NCBI RefSeq assembly: GCF_900110125.1
Contig: NZ_FOCN01000004.1
Location: 186,001-250,000, forward strand
Direction: 5' to 3'
DNA from: Cryobacterium luteum
GTDB taxonomy: Bacteria > Actinomycetota > Actinomycetes > Actinomycetales > Microbacteriaceae
DNA: 64,000 nucleotides
The notes below the pieces were generated by a model. The model searched no databases, was not told the origin of the DNA, and worked only from the letters and a program-made list of their open reading frames with translations. Of the stretch, positions 1-8,918 are shown one piece after another. Position numbers and translations under genes: made by a program. How positions within the stretch are numbered: position 1 is the first letter of the stretch; every line of letters starts with the position of its first letter.

Positions 1-276
1 CCGCGCCAACGTCGCTGGCGGGTCGTGGGCCGGCGCGTCCTGGGCTGGCGGGTTATTCTCGTGGCTAGTTCAGGAGATCCGGCCGTGCGGCCAGTCCTCA
101 GGTGCGGGACTACGGGCCGGGCCGACAAGATGCGACAGATTTTCCTGAATTAGCCACAGGGGACGGGCCACAGGGGGAGGGGAATGAGGGGGGAGCGAGG
201 GGGAGTGAGGGGAAGAGAAGAGGCTGAGTGAGGGAATGGGGCGGGGCGGGGGATGAGAGGGCGGGGAACGGGGAGG
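1..276. other. Window edge, no supported gene
   Basis: No gene can be supported here. One plus-strand frame is open from base 1 to a TAG at 151-153 and could be the last 50 codons of a gene entering from the left, but its conceptual peptide is not recognisable. Positions about 165-270 are a purine-rich, strongly G-biased stretch that looks like non-coding spacer downstream of the neighbouring minus-strand transporter. Confidence 0.4.
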
Positions 277-1644
277 CTAGAGCAGGCTGCGTGGGCGGTG
301 CGGGGCGAAGCGGGGGATGTAGCGGCCGAGCAGCACGGCGCCGAACAGTCCGAATACCCCGATGATGCCGCTCGCGATCGACAGCGAGGCGAGCGCGGTG
401 ATGCCGGCCACGGCGAGCGGAGCTGCGGCGCTGCCGAAGTCGGCGGTGAACCGCCAGGCACCAAGGAACGGCGCCGGATGCCGCTGCGGAGCGAGGTCGG
501 CGCCGAGGGTCATGAGCAGGCCGCTGCCGATGCCGTTGGCCAGGGCGAGGAACATCGCCACGCCGATGAACCAACCCACGGTGCTCGGCAGGTCGTGCGT
601 GAAGGCGAGCGCGACGTGGCCGAGGCCGAGTCCGATCATCGACGGCACGGCGCTCCAGATGCGGCCGAAGCGGTCCATGATCTGGCCGCTGACGTAAAAC
701 AAGAGAAAGTCGATGCCGCCGGCGATGCCGATGATCAGGGCCGTGTCGGGCGCGCTCACCCCGATGCTGACCGCCCAGAGCGGCAGCATGACGGTGCGAC
801 TGGCCCGCATCGCGCCGACGAGCGCGGCGCCGGTGCCGAGGCGCACGAGCACGCCGCGGTGGGCGCGGATGGTCTGAAAGAGACCGGCAGCGGTGCCGGA
901 CGTGGCGACATCCGGTAAAGCGGATGCCGCGTTCTCCGACCCAGCCTGCTCCGACCCGGAACGTTCCGACCCGGCCTGCTCCGAGCCAGCCCGCGACGGA
1001 CCGGAACGCCCAGACCCGGCCTGCTCCGAGCCAGCCCGCGCCGGACCGGCACCCGGAGTCGCCAGGCCCCGGGTGGGATCGGGCAGGATCACCAGCGTCG
1101 CGACGGCGAGAACGCAGCAGACGATGAACACCCAGAACGCCGCCTGGGTGCTGCCGGTGAGGTGGATGAGCGCGGCGGAGAGGAACGGGCCGACGAACCA
1201 GCCGGCCCGAAAAACTCCACCGAGGGTGGACAGGGCGCGGGCCCGGTAGACCAGCGGCACGTAGCTCGTCATGAAGGCGTGTCGGGCGAGGGCGAAGACG
1301 GCGGTGGCGATGCCGATCAGAAAGATGCCGAGGCCGAGTACGAGCGGGCTCGGCGCGACGATGCAGATGATGACGGCACCGATCGTGACCAGCGAGGCAT
1401 AGATCATGGAGTTGCGCTCGCCGATGCGGGCGACGATCCAGCCGCTGGGAATGTCGCCGACCAGTTCGCCGAACATGATCATGGCGGCGATCACCCCGGC
1501 GACGGCGAGCGTGGCGCCGAGGTCATTGGCGACCAGGGGAATGAGCGGAATGATTGCGCCCTCGCCGACCGAGAACAGCAGGGTGGGCAGAAACGCGGTC
1601 AGGGCGATGGACCGCAGGTTGAGGGGGCGCTGCGTATTGCTCAT
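277..1644 (-). CDS. MFS transporter (probable drug or metabolite exporter)
   Basis: 455-residue major facilitator superfamily protein with about twelve hydrophobic segments in two halves. The open frame extends into prfB antisense, but the ATG at 1644 gives a typical MFS N-terminus (MSNTQRPLN, then the first helix) and avoids that overlap. After the first helix a loop reads GELVGDIPSGWIVARIGER, the usual MFS helix 2-3 signature. The central cytoplasmic loop (about residues 195-245) is enlarged by imperfect repeats rich in Gly, Ser, Glu and Arg, such as AGSEQAGS. It is divergent from prfB with only about 40 nt between starts. The substrate cannot be read from the sequence. Confidence 0.85.
   Translation of the reverse strand: MSNTQRPLNLRSIALTAFLPTLLFSVGEGAIIPLIPLVANDLGATLAVAGVIAAMIMFGELVGDIPSGWIVARIGERNSMIYASLVTIGAVIICIVAPSPLVLGLGIFLIGIATAVFALARHAFMTSYVPLVYRARALSTLGGVFRAGWFVGPFLSAALIHLTGSTQAAFWVFIVCCVLAVATLVILPDPTRGLATPGAGPARAGSEQAGSGRSGPSRAGSEQAGSERSGSEQAGSENAASALPDVATSGTAAGLFQTIRAHRGVLVRLGTGAALVGAMRASRTVMLPLWAVSIGVSAPDTALIIGIAGGIDFLLFYVSGQIMDRFGRIWSAVPSMIGLGLGHVALAFTHDLPSTVGWFIGVAMFLALANGIGSGLLMTLGADLAPQRHPAPFLGAWRFTADFGSAAAPLAVAGITALASLSIASGIIGVFGLFGAVLLGRYIPRFAPHRPRSLL
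968..1039 (-). repeat. 27-bp direct repeat inside the MFS linker
   Basis: An identical 27-nt segment occurs at 968-994 and 1013-1039, a 45-nt period, with decayed copies on the higher-coordinate side up to about 960. It encodes the AGSEQAGS-type repeats of the central MFS loop and keeps the frame, so copy-number change would alter loop length only. Confidence 0.8.
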
Positions 1645-1669
1645 CAGAGTCGATGCTACGCCAGCCCGG

Positions 1670-1684
1670 TAGGCTGAACAGAAC
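1670..1684 (+). promoter_or_regulatory. -10 box and near-leaderless start of prfB
   Basis: TAGGCT at 1670-1675 fits the actinobacterial -10 form TANNNT and lies 9 nt before the prfB ATG at 1685. No Shine-Dalgarno sequence precedes that ATG, so the transcript probably starts within a few bases of the codon. No good -35 box is visible. Confidence 0.5.
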
Positions 1685-2797
1685 ATGATTGACTTGGATT
1701 TCTCAGTACAGATCGCCGCGCTGCGGACCACGTTCGGCGACATCCGCTCGGTGATCGACATCGATCGACTGCGCGCGGACATCGACGACCTCAGCGGTGA
1801 GGCCGGCATGCCCGATTTGTGGGACGACACCGAGCACGCCCAGAAGGTGACCAGCGATCTCAGCCACCGGCAGTCGCAGCTCGCGCGCATCGAGAGCATC
1901 ACCACCAGGCTCGACGACCTCGAGACCCTGGTGGAGATGGCCAACGACGGCCAGGGCGACCAGGAACTGGCCGACGAGGCAACGGTGGAACTCGCGAGCC
2001 TGCAAAAGCTGCTCGGCGAGCTCGAGGTGCAGACCCTGCTCAACGGTGAGTTCGACGAACGCAACGCCGTCATCACCATTCGCGCCGGCGCCGGGGGAGT
2101 GGACGCCGCCGACTTCGCCGAGATGCTGCTGCGCATGTACCTGCGCTATGCCGAGCAGCACGACTGGCGCACGAGCGTGCTCGACATCAGCTACGCCGAA
2201 GAGGCCGGCATTAAGAGCGCGACCTTCGAGGTCGACGCCGCCTACGCCTTCGGCACGCTCAGCGTTGAGGCCGGCACGCACCGCCTGGTGCGGATGAGCC
2301 CGTTCAACTCGGCCGGTAAACGCCAGACTTCCTTCGCCGCGGTCGAGGTAGTTCCGCTGATCGAACAGACCGAGTCGATCGAGGTGCCCGACGGGGATAT
2401 CCGCGTCGATGTGTTCCGTTCGAGCGGCCCCGGCGGCCAATCGGTCAACACCACCGACTCCGCCGTGCGCATCACCCACCTGCCCACGGGCACGGTGGTG
2501 AGCTGCCAGAACGAGAAAAGCCAGATCCAGAACCGGGCGGCCGCCATGCGCGTGCTGCAGTCGCGCCTGCTCGTGCTCGAACGCGAGAAGGAAGCCGCGA
2601 CCAAGAAGGAACTCGCCGGCAACATCACTGCCAGCTGGGGCGACCAGATGCGCAGCTACGTGCTCGCGCCCTACCAAATGGTCAAGGACCTGCGCACCGA
2701 GTACGAGGTGAACAACCCGAGCAACGTGTTCGACGGTGACCTGGACGGATTCATTTCGGCCGGCATCCGCTGGCGTAAGAAAGCACCGGAAGACTAA
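1685..2797 (+). CDS. prfB: Peptide chain release factor 2
   Basis: 370-residue class I release factor that recognises UGA and UAA stop codons and triggers peptidyl-tRNA hydrolysis on the ribosome. The stop-codon reading motif SPF is at residues 205-207 and the catalytic GGQ at 250-252, the same positions as in Escherichia coli RF2. The N-terminal helical domain spans roughly residues 1-110. The frame is continuous, so the autoregulatory in-frame UGA and +1 frameshift of many bacterial prfB genes is absent. It heads the conserved block prfB-ftsE-ftsX-smpB-ssrA. Confidence 0.97.
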   Translation: MIDLDFSVQIAALRTTFGDIRSVIDIDRLRADIDDLSGEAGMPDLWDDTEHAQKVTSDLSHRQSQLARIESITTRLDDLETLVEMANDGQGDQELADEATVELASLQKLLGELEVQTLLNGEFDERNAVITIRAGAGGVDAADFAEMLLRMYLRYAEQHDWRTSVLDISYAEEAGIKSATFEVDAAYAFGTLSVEAGTHRLVRMSPFNSAGKRQTSFAAVEVVPLIEQTESIEVPDGDIRVDVFRSSGPGGQSVNTTDSAVRITHLPTGTVVSCQNEKSQIQNRAAAMRVLQSRLLVLEREKEAATKKELAGNITASWGDQMRSYVLAPYQMVKDLRTEYEVNNPSNVFDGDLDGFISAGIRWRKKAPED

Positions 2798-2874
2798 AGG
2801 GCTTGCTGAGGCTTGGTCCCTGCGGGTATGTCGCTGTAGGGAAAACGCCCGCGGATGCCTAGGCTCTAAGAGCT

Positions 2875-4044
2875 ATGATCCGTTTTGATCACATAACCAA
2901 GAAGTATCCCGGCACCTCTCGGCCGGCACTGAACTCGATCGACGTCGAGATTTTGCGAGGCGAATTCGTCTTTCTGGTCGGCGCCTCCGGATCGGGCAAA
3001 TCGAGCTGCCTGCGGCTCGTGCTCAAGGAGGAAAAACCCACCAGCGGCAGCATTCACGTGCTGGGCCAGGACCTGCGGTCGATCTCCAACCGCAAGGTGC
3101 CCTACTTTCGCCGCAACATGGGTGTGGTCTTTCAGGACTTTCGTTTGCTGCCGAACAAGACAGTGTTCGACAACGTCGCCTTCAGCCTGCAGGTCATCGG
3201 CAAGAGCCGCGGCTTCATTCAGGAAGCCGTACCCGACACCCTCAAGATGGTGGGACTGGCCGAAAAAGCCCAGCGCCTGCCACACGAGCTCTCCGGTGGT
3301 GAACAGCAGCGCGTGGCCATCGCCCGCGCCATCGTGAACAAACCGCAGATTCTGCTCGCCGACGAGCCCACCGGAAACCTCGACCCCACCACGAGCGCCG
3401 AGATCATGTCACTGCTCGCGAGCATCAACGCCGGCGGCACCACCGTGATCATGGCCACCCACGAGGCCGGCATCGTCGACAAGATGCAGCGCCGGGTGAT
3501 CGAACTGGTCAATGGAGAGATCGTGCGTGACGAACGCCAGGGCGGCTACGCCACCGCGTCCATCCCCACCATTCTTCCCTCCTCCACTGCTACTGCCACT
3601 GCCGCTGCCACTGCCGCTTCCACTTCCACTGCGTCAGCGGATGCCCCTGCCGGCGCCCCGGCGCCGGCCCTGCCGGTCTACGCCCGGCCCGCGGCTGCTG
3701 CCGAGCCCGAACCGGCACTGACCCACCCCTCGGCTCCCGTTCCGGAGACCTCCGTGTCGCTGCACCAGGCCGCTGCGGCCGCGGTCGCCGCGGCGACCGG
3801 ACCGGTCGCGCCGGCCCCGGGTACCCCGCTCGCTGCACCATTCGCCGCCTCGCCGCAGCCTTCGACAGCCGAGGCGGCCCCGGCCACCCCGGCCACCCCG
3901 GTGCCGCCGATGACGCGCCCGGTGCTGCCGGTCGCCGCGAACGATGACCCGGAGCAGCTCACGCTCGCCGAGAAACTCGGCCTGCGAGCGCCGGGAGAGA
4001 AACCCGATCAAACGGGCGAGCAGAACGTGGGGCCGACCCGATGA
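2875..4044 (+). CDS. ftsE: Cell division ATP-binding protein FtsE with long C-terminal tail
   Basis: ABC-type ATPase of the FtsEX complex, which couples the cytokinetic ring to peptidoglycan hydrolases. Walker A is GASGSGKSS (residues 36-44), the signature LSGGEQQR is near 139-146 and Walker [12 protein letters not shown] is near 160-170. The conserved domain ends near residue 222. A further 165 or so residues are Ala/Pro/Thr-rich and low complexity, ending in a more ordered stretch ([17 protein letters not shown]). Typical FtsE proteins are about 225 residues, so the tail is the unusual feature. A TAGGCT -10 box at 2860-2865 lies 9 nt before the ATG. The stop overlaps ftsX by ATGA. Confidence 0.95.
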   Translation: MIRFDHITKKYPGTSRPALNSIDVEILRGEFVFLVGASGSGKSSCLRLVLKEEKPTSGSIHVLGQDLRSISNRKVPYFRRNMGVVFQDFRLLPNKTVFDNVAFSLQVIGKSRGFIQEAVPDTLKMVGLAEKAQRLPHELSGGEQQRVAIARAIVNKPQILLADEPTGNLDPTTSAEIMSLLASINAGGTTVIMATHEAGIVDKMQRRVIELVNGEIVRDERQGGYATASIPTILPSSTATATAAATAASTSTASADAPAGAPAPALPVYARPAAAAEPEPALTHPSAPVPETSVSLHQAAAAAVAAATGPVAPAPGTPLAAPFAASPQPSTAEAAPATPATPVPPMTRPVLPVAANDDPEQLTLAEKLGLRAPGEKPDQTGEQNVGPTR

Positions 4045-4955
4045 GGATCGGACTAGTGCTCTCCGAAGCCGCGAACGGCCTGCGGCGGAACGCCTCGATG
4101 GTCGTCTCCGTCGTGCTCGTGACCTTCATCTCCCTGACCTTCGTCGGCGCCGCCGTGCTCATGCAGATGCAGATCGGCCAGATGAAAAACTTCTGGTACG
4201 ACAAGGCGCAGGTCGGCATCTACATGTGCTCCGATATCTCGCCGGGGGAGACCTGCACCGGCGGCGATGCCTCGCCGGAGCAGATCGCCGCCGTTGAGGC
4301 GCAGCTGAAATCGCCGACCCTCGCGTCATTCATCGACAATTACTACTTCGAGACGCACGAGCAGGCCTTCGAGAACTTCAAGAAGCAGTTCGCCGGCAAC
4401 CCGGTCGCCGACTACGTCACGGCCGACCAGCTCAACCAGACCTTCTGGGTGAATCTGCAGGATCCGGCCCAGTCCGCGGTGCTGGTGGAAAGCCTGTCGG
4501 GAGTCGCCGGCGTCGAAAATGTTGCTGACCAGCGTAAATATCTTGACCAGATCTTCTCCGTGCTCAATGTGGCGAGCTACACGGCCATCGGTATTGCCGG
4601 GTTGATGCTGATCGCGGCGGCGCTGCTGATTGCCACAACCATTCGGTTGTCGGCGTTCTCGAGGCGTCGGGAGCTCGGAATCATGCGGTTGGTGGGTGCG
4701 AGCAACCGCTTCATTCAAACGCCGTTCATTCTGGAGGGCGTGTTTGCCGCCCTGCTCGGATCGCTGCTGGCGGGAGGCGCGATCGTGGCACTCGTCTACT
4801 TCTTCGTGCAGGGCTACCTCGGGGCCAGGCTCACCGGCTTCGCCCTGGTCGGCATGGACGATGCGCTCGTCGTGGTGCCCATCCTGCTCGTGGTCGGTGC
4901 GGTGCTCGCCGCGTTCTCGGCCAACTTCGCGATCACCCGCTACCTCAAGGTCTAG
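4041..4955 (+). CDS. ftsX: Cell division membrane protein FtsX
   Basis: 304-residue permease-like partner of FtsE. One transmembrane helix lies near residues 20-42. An extracytoplasmic domain of about 130 residues contains two cysteines within [10 protein letters not shown]. Three C-terminal helices follow, with the usual cytoplasmic segment [18 protein letters not shown] between the first two. The four-base overlap with ftsE indicates translational coupling and equal synthesis. FtsX is expected to contact cell-wall hydrolase activators such as the RipC type in actinobacteria; the partner is not in this window. Confidence 0.95.
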   Translation: MRIGLVLSEAANGLRRNASMVVSVVLVTFISLTFVGAAVLMQMQIGQMKNFWYDKAQVGIYMCSDISPGETCTGGDASPEQIAAVEAQLKSPTLASFIDNYYFETHEQAFENFKKQFAGNPVADYVTADQLNQTFWVNLQDPAQSAVLVESLSGVAGVENVADQRKYLDQIFSVLNVASYTAIGIAGLMLIAAALLIATTIRLSAFSRRRELGIMRLVGASNRFIQTPFILEGVFAALLGSLLAGGAIVALVYFFVQGYLGARLTGFALVGMDDALVVVPILLVVGAVLAAFSANFAITRYLKV

Positions 4956-5041
4956 TCCTCGAGCGGATGCCGCTAGACTGGTGGGCTGTCTGCCTGATCG
5001 GCCGGCGGCATCCGCTTGACGAATCTGAATCGAGGTGAACC

Positions 5042-5518
5042 ATGCCCAGGGAACGTGGCGAAAAAGTCGTGGCGACCAACCGCAAGGCCCGACATGACTA
5101 CCTCATCAGTGACACCTACGAGGCCGGGATGGTCTTGAGCGGCACCGAGGTGAAGTCCCTGCGAGCCGGCCGGGCGACCCTCGTCGACGGTTACGCCTTC
5201 ATCGAGGGCGGAGAAGCCTGGCTGGATGCGGTGCACATTCCGGAATATTCCGGCGGATCGTGGACCAACCACCCGCCGCGCCGCAAGCGCAAACTCCTCC
5301 TGCACAAGAAGGAGATCGTGAAGATCAGCCACAAGACCAAAGAGGGCGGCTACACGCTCATTCCGCTGCGCATCTACTTCGCCGACGGACGGGCGAAAGT
5401 GGAGATTGCCGTGGCCAAGGGCAAGAAGGAGTACGACAAGCGCCAGACGCTGCGCGAACGCACCGACAAGCGCGAATCGGACCGCGCGATGTCGGCGCAG
5501 CGCCACCTCGGCGACTAG
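5042..5518 (+). CDS. smpB: SsrA-binding protein SmpB
   Basis: 158-residue tmRNA partner that delivers alanyl-tmRNA to stalled ribosomes. It has the typical beginning ([14 protein letters not shown]), the core [15 protein letters not shown], and a basic C-terminal tail ([21 protein letters not shown]) that enters the empty mRNA channel. A Shine-Dalgarno sequence GAGGTG precedes the ATG. A TAGACT -10 box at 4974-4979, just after ftsX, suggests it can also be transcribed alone. Its substrate RNA gene lies about 140 bp downstream. Confidence 0.97.
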   Translation: MPRERGEKVVATNRKARHDYLISDTYEAGMVLSGTEVKSLRAGRATLVDGYAFIEGGEAWLDAVHIPEYSGGSWTNHPPRRKRKLLLHKKEIVKISHKTKEGGYTLIPLRIYFADGRAKVEIAVAKGKKEYDKRQTLRERTDKRESDRAMSAQRHLGD

Positions 5519-5579
5519 CCAGCTCGCTCGGTCTGTTGTAAGATGGAGGGCTGCACCGAAATGTGCGGTTTGGTAACTG

Positions 5580-6056
5580 AACAGCGTGTGACACGAACCC
5601 ATCGCCGGCCCGGTGTTTATCAACGCGGTGTTGATTATGACGCGGGCTCCGATGTGTATGGGGATGATCGGTTTCGACATTGTTTGCGCAATTGTGAGAA
5701 GCGGGTCGAGGATGCAGGGTTATCTCGTAAACGATCTCTGCAAAACAATAAGTGCCAATTCAAAGCGCACTGACTTCGCTCTCGCTGCCTAAGCGAAAGC
5801 ACTAAAGAAGTCCGCCAGACCGGGAATGCTCTCTACCCGGATCCTGACGCCATTTAGAGAGATTGCTTCTACATTGAGCCACGGGGTGTAGAGGGACTTA
5901 AACGAAGGCTGGGCCTGTCGGAGTAGATGCCAGTGGCAAATTCCGGGGCCGAGAAAGCGACTTCACTGGATACACCCGTAGAAGGCATATGACCACAGCA
6001 GTGGACCGGGGTTCAATTCCCCGCATCTCCACCATCGGTTCTGTCACACGCTGTTT
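5580..6056 (+). repeat. Long inverted repeat bracketing the tmRNA gene
   Basis: The arm at 5580-5599 is the reverse complement of 6037-6055, giving 19 paired bases with one bulged G. The longest uninterrupted arm is tgtcacacgctgtt on the downstream side. The left arm lies 60 nt before the mature tmRNA 5' end; the right arm begins 2 nt after its CCA end. In a precursor transcript the arms could pair and enclose the whole RNA as a processing stem. That function is inference. Confidence 0.75.
5660..6034 (+). ncRNA. ssrA: Transfer-messenger RNA (tmRNA)
   Basis: The 5' end GGGGATG pairs with CATCTCC before the encoded ACCA at 6031-6034, forming the alanyl acceptor stem with one G-U pair. The 5' half carries the diagnostic GGTTTCGAC, and the T arm GGTTCAATTCC lies near the 3' end. 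The tag reading frame starts at GCC 5754-5756 and reads ANSKRTDFALAA with a TAA stop at 5790-5792; it resembles other actinobacterial tags ending in ALAA. Length is about 375 nt. A possible -10 box TAAGAT lies near 5540. It acts with SmpB to release stalled ribosomes and mark the peptide for proteolysis. Confidence 0.95.
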
Positions 6057-6068
6057 TGTGGCTTTCAT

Positions 6069-6117
6069 CAGGCCGCTCACTGACCATTAGGTTCAGTGGG
6101 TGGCCTGAGCTGTTTTA
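6069..6117. terminator. Hairpin terminator after ssrA
   Basis: Positions 6069-6107 form a stem of about 15 pairs (caggccgctcactga against tcagtgggtggcctg, with G-U pairs) around a short ATTA loop, followed by GAGCTGTTTTA. It lies between convergent ssrA and the deacetylase gene and could stop both transcripts. Confidence 0.75.
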
Positions 6118-6124
6118 CGCGCCC

Positions 6125-6856
6125 TCAGCGCAGGCGCAGGCCGATCGCGGTCCGGATCGGGTCGCGCTGGCCACCGGAGTGCACGATCGAGTCGCCGTCG
6201 ACGGTCAGCTGACTCGCGTGACAGCGGAGCGCCGCCACGACGGTCTCGTGCTGGGTCTCAAGGTCGAACCAGTCGGCATCCGCTGCGGGAGCGTCAAGGA
6301 TTTCGGCGAAGGGGATGCCGAGGCTGCGGCTGGCAGCGATCGTGGCGACGTGCACGCGCACGTGGTCGGGATGACCGTAACCGCCGGTTTCGTCGTAGCT
6401 GATGACGAGGCTCGGTCGCACGTGCTGCAGAATCGCCACGAGATCGGCGGTGGCCTCATCGAGGGGCGCGCGGGCGAGTGCATCCGTGTCGGAATCGGCG
6501 GCAGGTCCGGCCACCCCGGGGCGGATCCACTCCATGCCGGAGTCGCGGTAACGGCGCGCGGGTAACCCGGGCGCGCGTGCCGGCGCCTCGCCGAGCCAAA
6601 ACCCTTCGCTGACGCCGAGGGTGAACGCCGCGCGTTCGAGTTCACGCTCGCGTTCCTTCGCCAGGGCCGGAGTGCCGGCGAGCACCGAGAGCGGTCCGAC
6701 GACGACCTCCCCGCGCTCACCCCGGGTGGCGGTGACCAGGCTGATGCGGATGCCGCGGCTCGTGAGAGACGCGATCAGCGCGCCGGTGCTGATGGTCTCG
6801 TCGTCCGGATGCGCGTGCACGACCAGCACCGACGTGACAGCATCGAGCAGGCTCAT
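6125..6856 (-). CDS. PIG-L family (MshB-like) N-acetyl sugar deacetylase
   Basis: 243-residue zinc-dependent deacetylase of the PIG-L/LmbE family. The metal-binding AHPDDE is at residues 15-20 and a second metal motif lies in GGYGHPDHVRVH, wording very close to MshB of mycothiol biosynthesis, although MshB is usually about 290-300 residues. The start ATG at 6856 overlaps the stop of the preceding XdhC gene (ATGA), so it is translated as the last gene of the CO dehydrogenase operon. Its substrate is unknown. A role in mycothiol or another thiol cofactor, or only fortuitous operon membership, are both possible. Confidence 0.8.
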   Translation of the reverse strand: MSLLDAVTSVLVVHAHPDDETISTGALIASLTSRGIRISLVTATRGERGEVVVGPLSVLAGTPALAKERERELERAAFTLGVSEGFWLGEAPARAPGLPARRYRDSGMEWIRPGVAGPAADSDTDALARAPLDEATADLVAILQHVRPSLVISYDETGGYGHPDHVRVHVATIAASRSLGIPFAEILDAPAADADWFDLETQHETVVAALRCHASQLTVDGDSIVHSGGQRDPIRTAIGLRLR

Positions 6857-8031
6857 GCCTCGATCAATTTCTGGCCGGCCGTCTGATCCGGCGGCAGGTT
6901 CGGGTCGACCAGATCGTCGTGGTGGATGGCATCGACGAGGGTGTGCAGCGGTTCGCCACTGCCGCCCCACTGCAGCGAGATGATCTCGGCGGCGATCGAT
7001 ACGGCGGTCTCCTCAGGCGTGCGGGAGCCGAGGTCGAGGCCGATTGGGCTGCGCAGCCGGGCGAGCTCGGTGTCGGTCACCCCGACAGCCCGCAGGCGCT
7101 CCAGACGGTCGAGGTGGGTGCGCCGGGAACCCATCGCACCGATGTACGCCACGGATGGTCCGTGCAGGGCGGCTTCGAGCAGGGGAACGTCGAATTTGGG
7201 GTCGTGGGTGAGCACGCAGATGACCGTGCGCGGGTCGATGAGCCCGCCGGCGATCTGCTCGCGCAGGTAGCGGTCGGGCCAGCTCACCACGATCTCGTCG
7301 ACACCGGGAAACCGGGCCGCGGTCGCGAACACACCGCGCGCGTCGCAGACCGTTACGCGGTAGCCGAGGAAGGTTCCGAGCCGGGCCAGGGCGGTCGCGA
7401 AGTCGATCGCACCGAACACCAGCAGACGCGGGCGGGGCGCGTAGCTCGCGAAGAACACCCGCATCCCCGCGCCGCGCCGCTCGCCGTCGGGGCCGTAGGT
7501 GAGGGTGGTGTTGCGTCCGGCGGCGAGCAAACCCTGGGTGTCATCGCCGATGGCGTGGTTGGCGCGGTCCGACCCGAGGTCGCCCTCGAACCCGTGCGGC
7601 CGCACCACGAGGTGGTGGCCGAGCCAGGCGGCATCCGGATGCTCGATCACCGTGGCGACCCCCACCGGCCGGCCGGCGTCGACGTCGGCGTGCACTCCCT
7701 CGAGCAGGGCGAAGGTGGCCCGGGAGACGGGCTCGACGAAGACATCCAGGATGCCGCCGCAGGTGAGCCCGACGGCGAAGGCGTCGTCGTCGCTGATGCC
7801 GTAGCGCACGAGCACGGGTACGCCGTCTTCGGCTACCTGGGTGGCGAGTTCATAGACAGCGCCCTCGACGCAGCCGCCAGAGACCGAGCCGACCACGGTG
7901 CCGTCGGCGCGCACCAGCATCGAGGCGCCGGGCGGGCGCGGCGCGGACTGGAAGGTGCGTACCACCGTCGCCAGGCCGGCTGTGGCGCCGTTCTGCCAGC
8001 CGGTGAAGAGGGTATCCAGAACTTCACGCAT
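6853..8031 (-). CDS. XdhC/CoxI family molybdenum-cofactor insertion protein
   Basis: 392 residues. The N-terminal XdhC_CoxI domain has VGSVSGGCVEGAVYE near residues 45-60, and a C-terminal Rossmann-like XdhC_C domain has LLVFGAIDFATALARLGTFLGYRVTVCDAR and later IGAMGSRRTHLDRL. Family members bind the molybdenum cofactor and help form its sulfurated state for insertion into xanthine or CO dehydrogenases. It is coupled to the deacetylase by a four-base overlap and follows coxG with about 20 nt between. This is the longer of two XdhC paralogues in the cluster. Confidence 0.9.
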   Translation of the reverse strand: MREVLDTLFTGWQNGATAGLATVVRTFQSAPRPPGASMLVRADGTVVGSVSGGCVEGAVYELATQVAEDGVPVLVRYGISDDDAFAVGLTCGGILDVFVEPVSRATFALLEGVHADVDAGRPVGVATVIEHPDAAWLGHHLVVRPHGFEGDLGSDRANHAIGDDTQGLLAAGRNTTLTYGPDGERRGAGMRVFFASYAPRPRLLVFGAIDFATALARLGTFLGYRVTVCDARGVFATAARFPGVDEIVVSWPDRYLREQIAGGLIDPRTVICVLTHDPKFDVPLLEAALHGPSVAYIGAMGSRRTHLDRLERLRAVGVTDTELARLRSPIGLDLGSRTPEETAVSIAAEIISLQWGGSGEPLHTLVDAIHHDDLVDPNLPPDQTAGQKLIEA

Positions 8032-8054
8032 GTCCGTCTCCCTTCGGTTGCGGG

Positions 8055-8918
8055 TCAGCGGCCGGACGCGCGCCGACCAATTCGGTATGCGATGAACGCT
8101 ACCGTGGCCAGCAGCCCCAGGAGTTTCACCGGGTCGCTCAACTGGTCGGTGATGACGCCCTTGACCAGGCTCATCGCGTCGAGGCTCGGCGCGGCGGCCG
8201 GGTGGGAAAGGTGCGGGGCTGACCGGTTCGGCGCGGCCCGGTGTCCGCCGGCGGGTGCGACGCGGGGAGGGACCGGGCGTGGCGGCAGGCCGGGCTGCGG
8301 CGGGGCATCCGCCTGCACGCCGGGAAGTGTGTCCGCGGCGGGGGCATCCCCGGGTGGAATGTCGGACATATCGGTGACCGCCCGCGGGGCGGCCTGGGCG
8401 AGGGTGGCGGGGTCATCGACATGGTCGCCGACCGGGGTCGCAGCGGCTGGGCCGCCGACGGAATCAGAGTCGCCGCCTTCGATGAGATCCTGCAGGTTGG
8501 CCGCGAACAGCGCCATCATCTGATCGGTGACGCTGCTGATGACGCCCTTGCCCATGGCGGCGGCCTTACCCGACAACGACAGGTCGGCGCTGACCGTGCC
8601 CTGCGTGACACCGTCGGTTTCGACCAGCACGAGCGTGACCGTTGCCTGGGCGGTGCCCTGCCCGCGCGTCTCCTGCCCCTTGCCGGAGAACACAGCGCGG
8701 TGGCCCTCGGCGTCGCGTTCGTCGACGTTCATCTGGCCGCGGTACGCCATGGTCACCGGGCCGAGTTTGACCTTCATACCCACCTGGTAGTTGTCGTCGG
8801 AGAGCCTGTTCAGAATCTGGGCACCGGGCACACAGCCAGCGACGCGTTCGAAGTCCATCAGGGTGGTCCACACCGTGTCGACGGGGGCGATGACGGTGAA
8901 GGTGCTGTCGAGTTGCAT
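8055..8918 (-). CDS. coxG: CoxG-type SRPBCC protein with C-terminal membrane anchor
   Basis: 287 residues. Residues 1-150 form a START/SRPBCC carbon monoxide dehydrogenase subunit G domain (VIAPVDTVWTTLMDFERVAGCVPGAQ). A Pro/Ala-rich linker of about 90 residues follows, then a single hydrophobic helix (LLGLLATVAFIAYRIG) at the C-terminus, consistent with the known role of CoxG in recruiting CO dehydrogenase to the membrane. The ATG at 8918 shares one base with the coxE stop codon (TGATG). The upstream extension of this frame lies inside coxE and was rejected as start. Confidence 0.9.
   Translation of the reverse strand: MQLDSTFTVIAPVDTVWTTLMDFERVAGCVPGAQILNRLSDDNYQVGMKVKLGPVTMAYRGQMNVDERDAEGHRAVFSGKGQETRGQGTAQATVTLVLVETDGVTQGTVSADLSLSGKAAAMGKGVISSVTDQMMALFAANLQDLIEGGDSDSVGGPAAATPVGDHVDDPATLAQAAPRAVTDMSDIPPGDAPAADTLPGVQADAPPQPGLPPRPVPPRVAPAGGHRAAPNRSAPHLSHPAAAPSLDAMSLVKGVITDQLSDPVKLLGLLATVAFIAYRIGRRASGR

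Noticed and set aside
1685..1790. Programmed +1 frameshift of prfB
   Set aside because: The RF2 frame is continuous from the ATG, with motifs at standard positions; no in-frame UGA near codon 26.
4964..5014. Terminator between ftsX and smpB formed by agcggatgccg/cggcatccgct
   Set aside because: The arms are just two copies of the over-represented octamer in opposite orientation with a 30-nt-plus loop and no T-run; termination is unconvincing.
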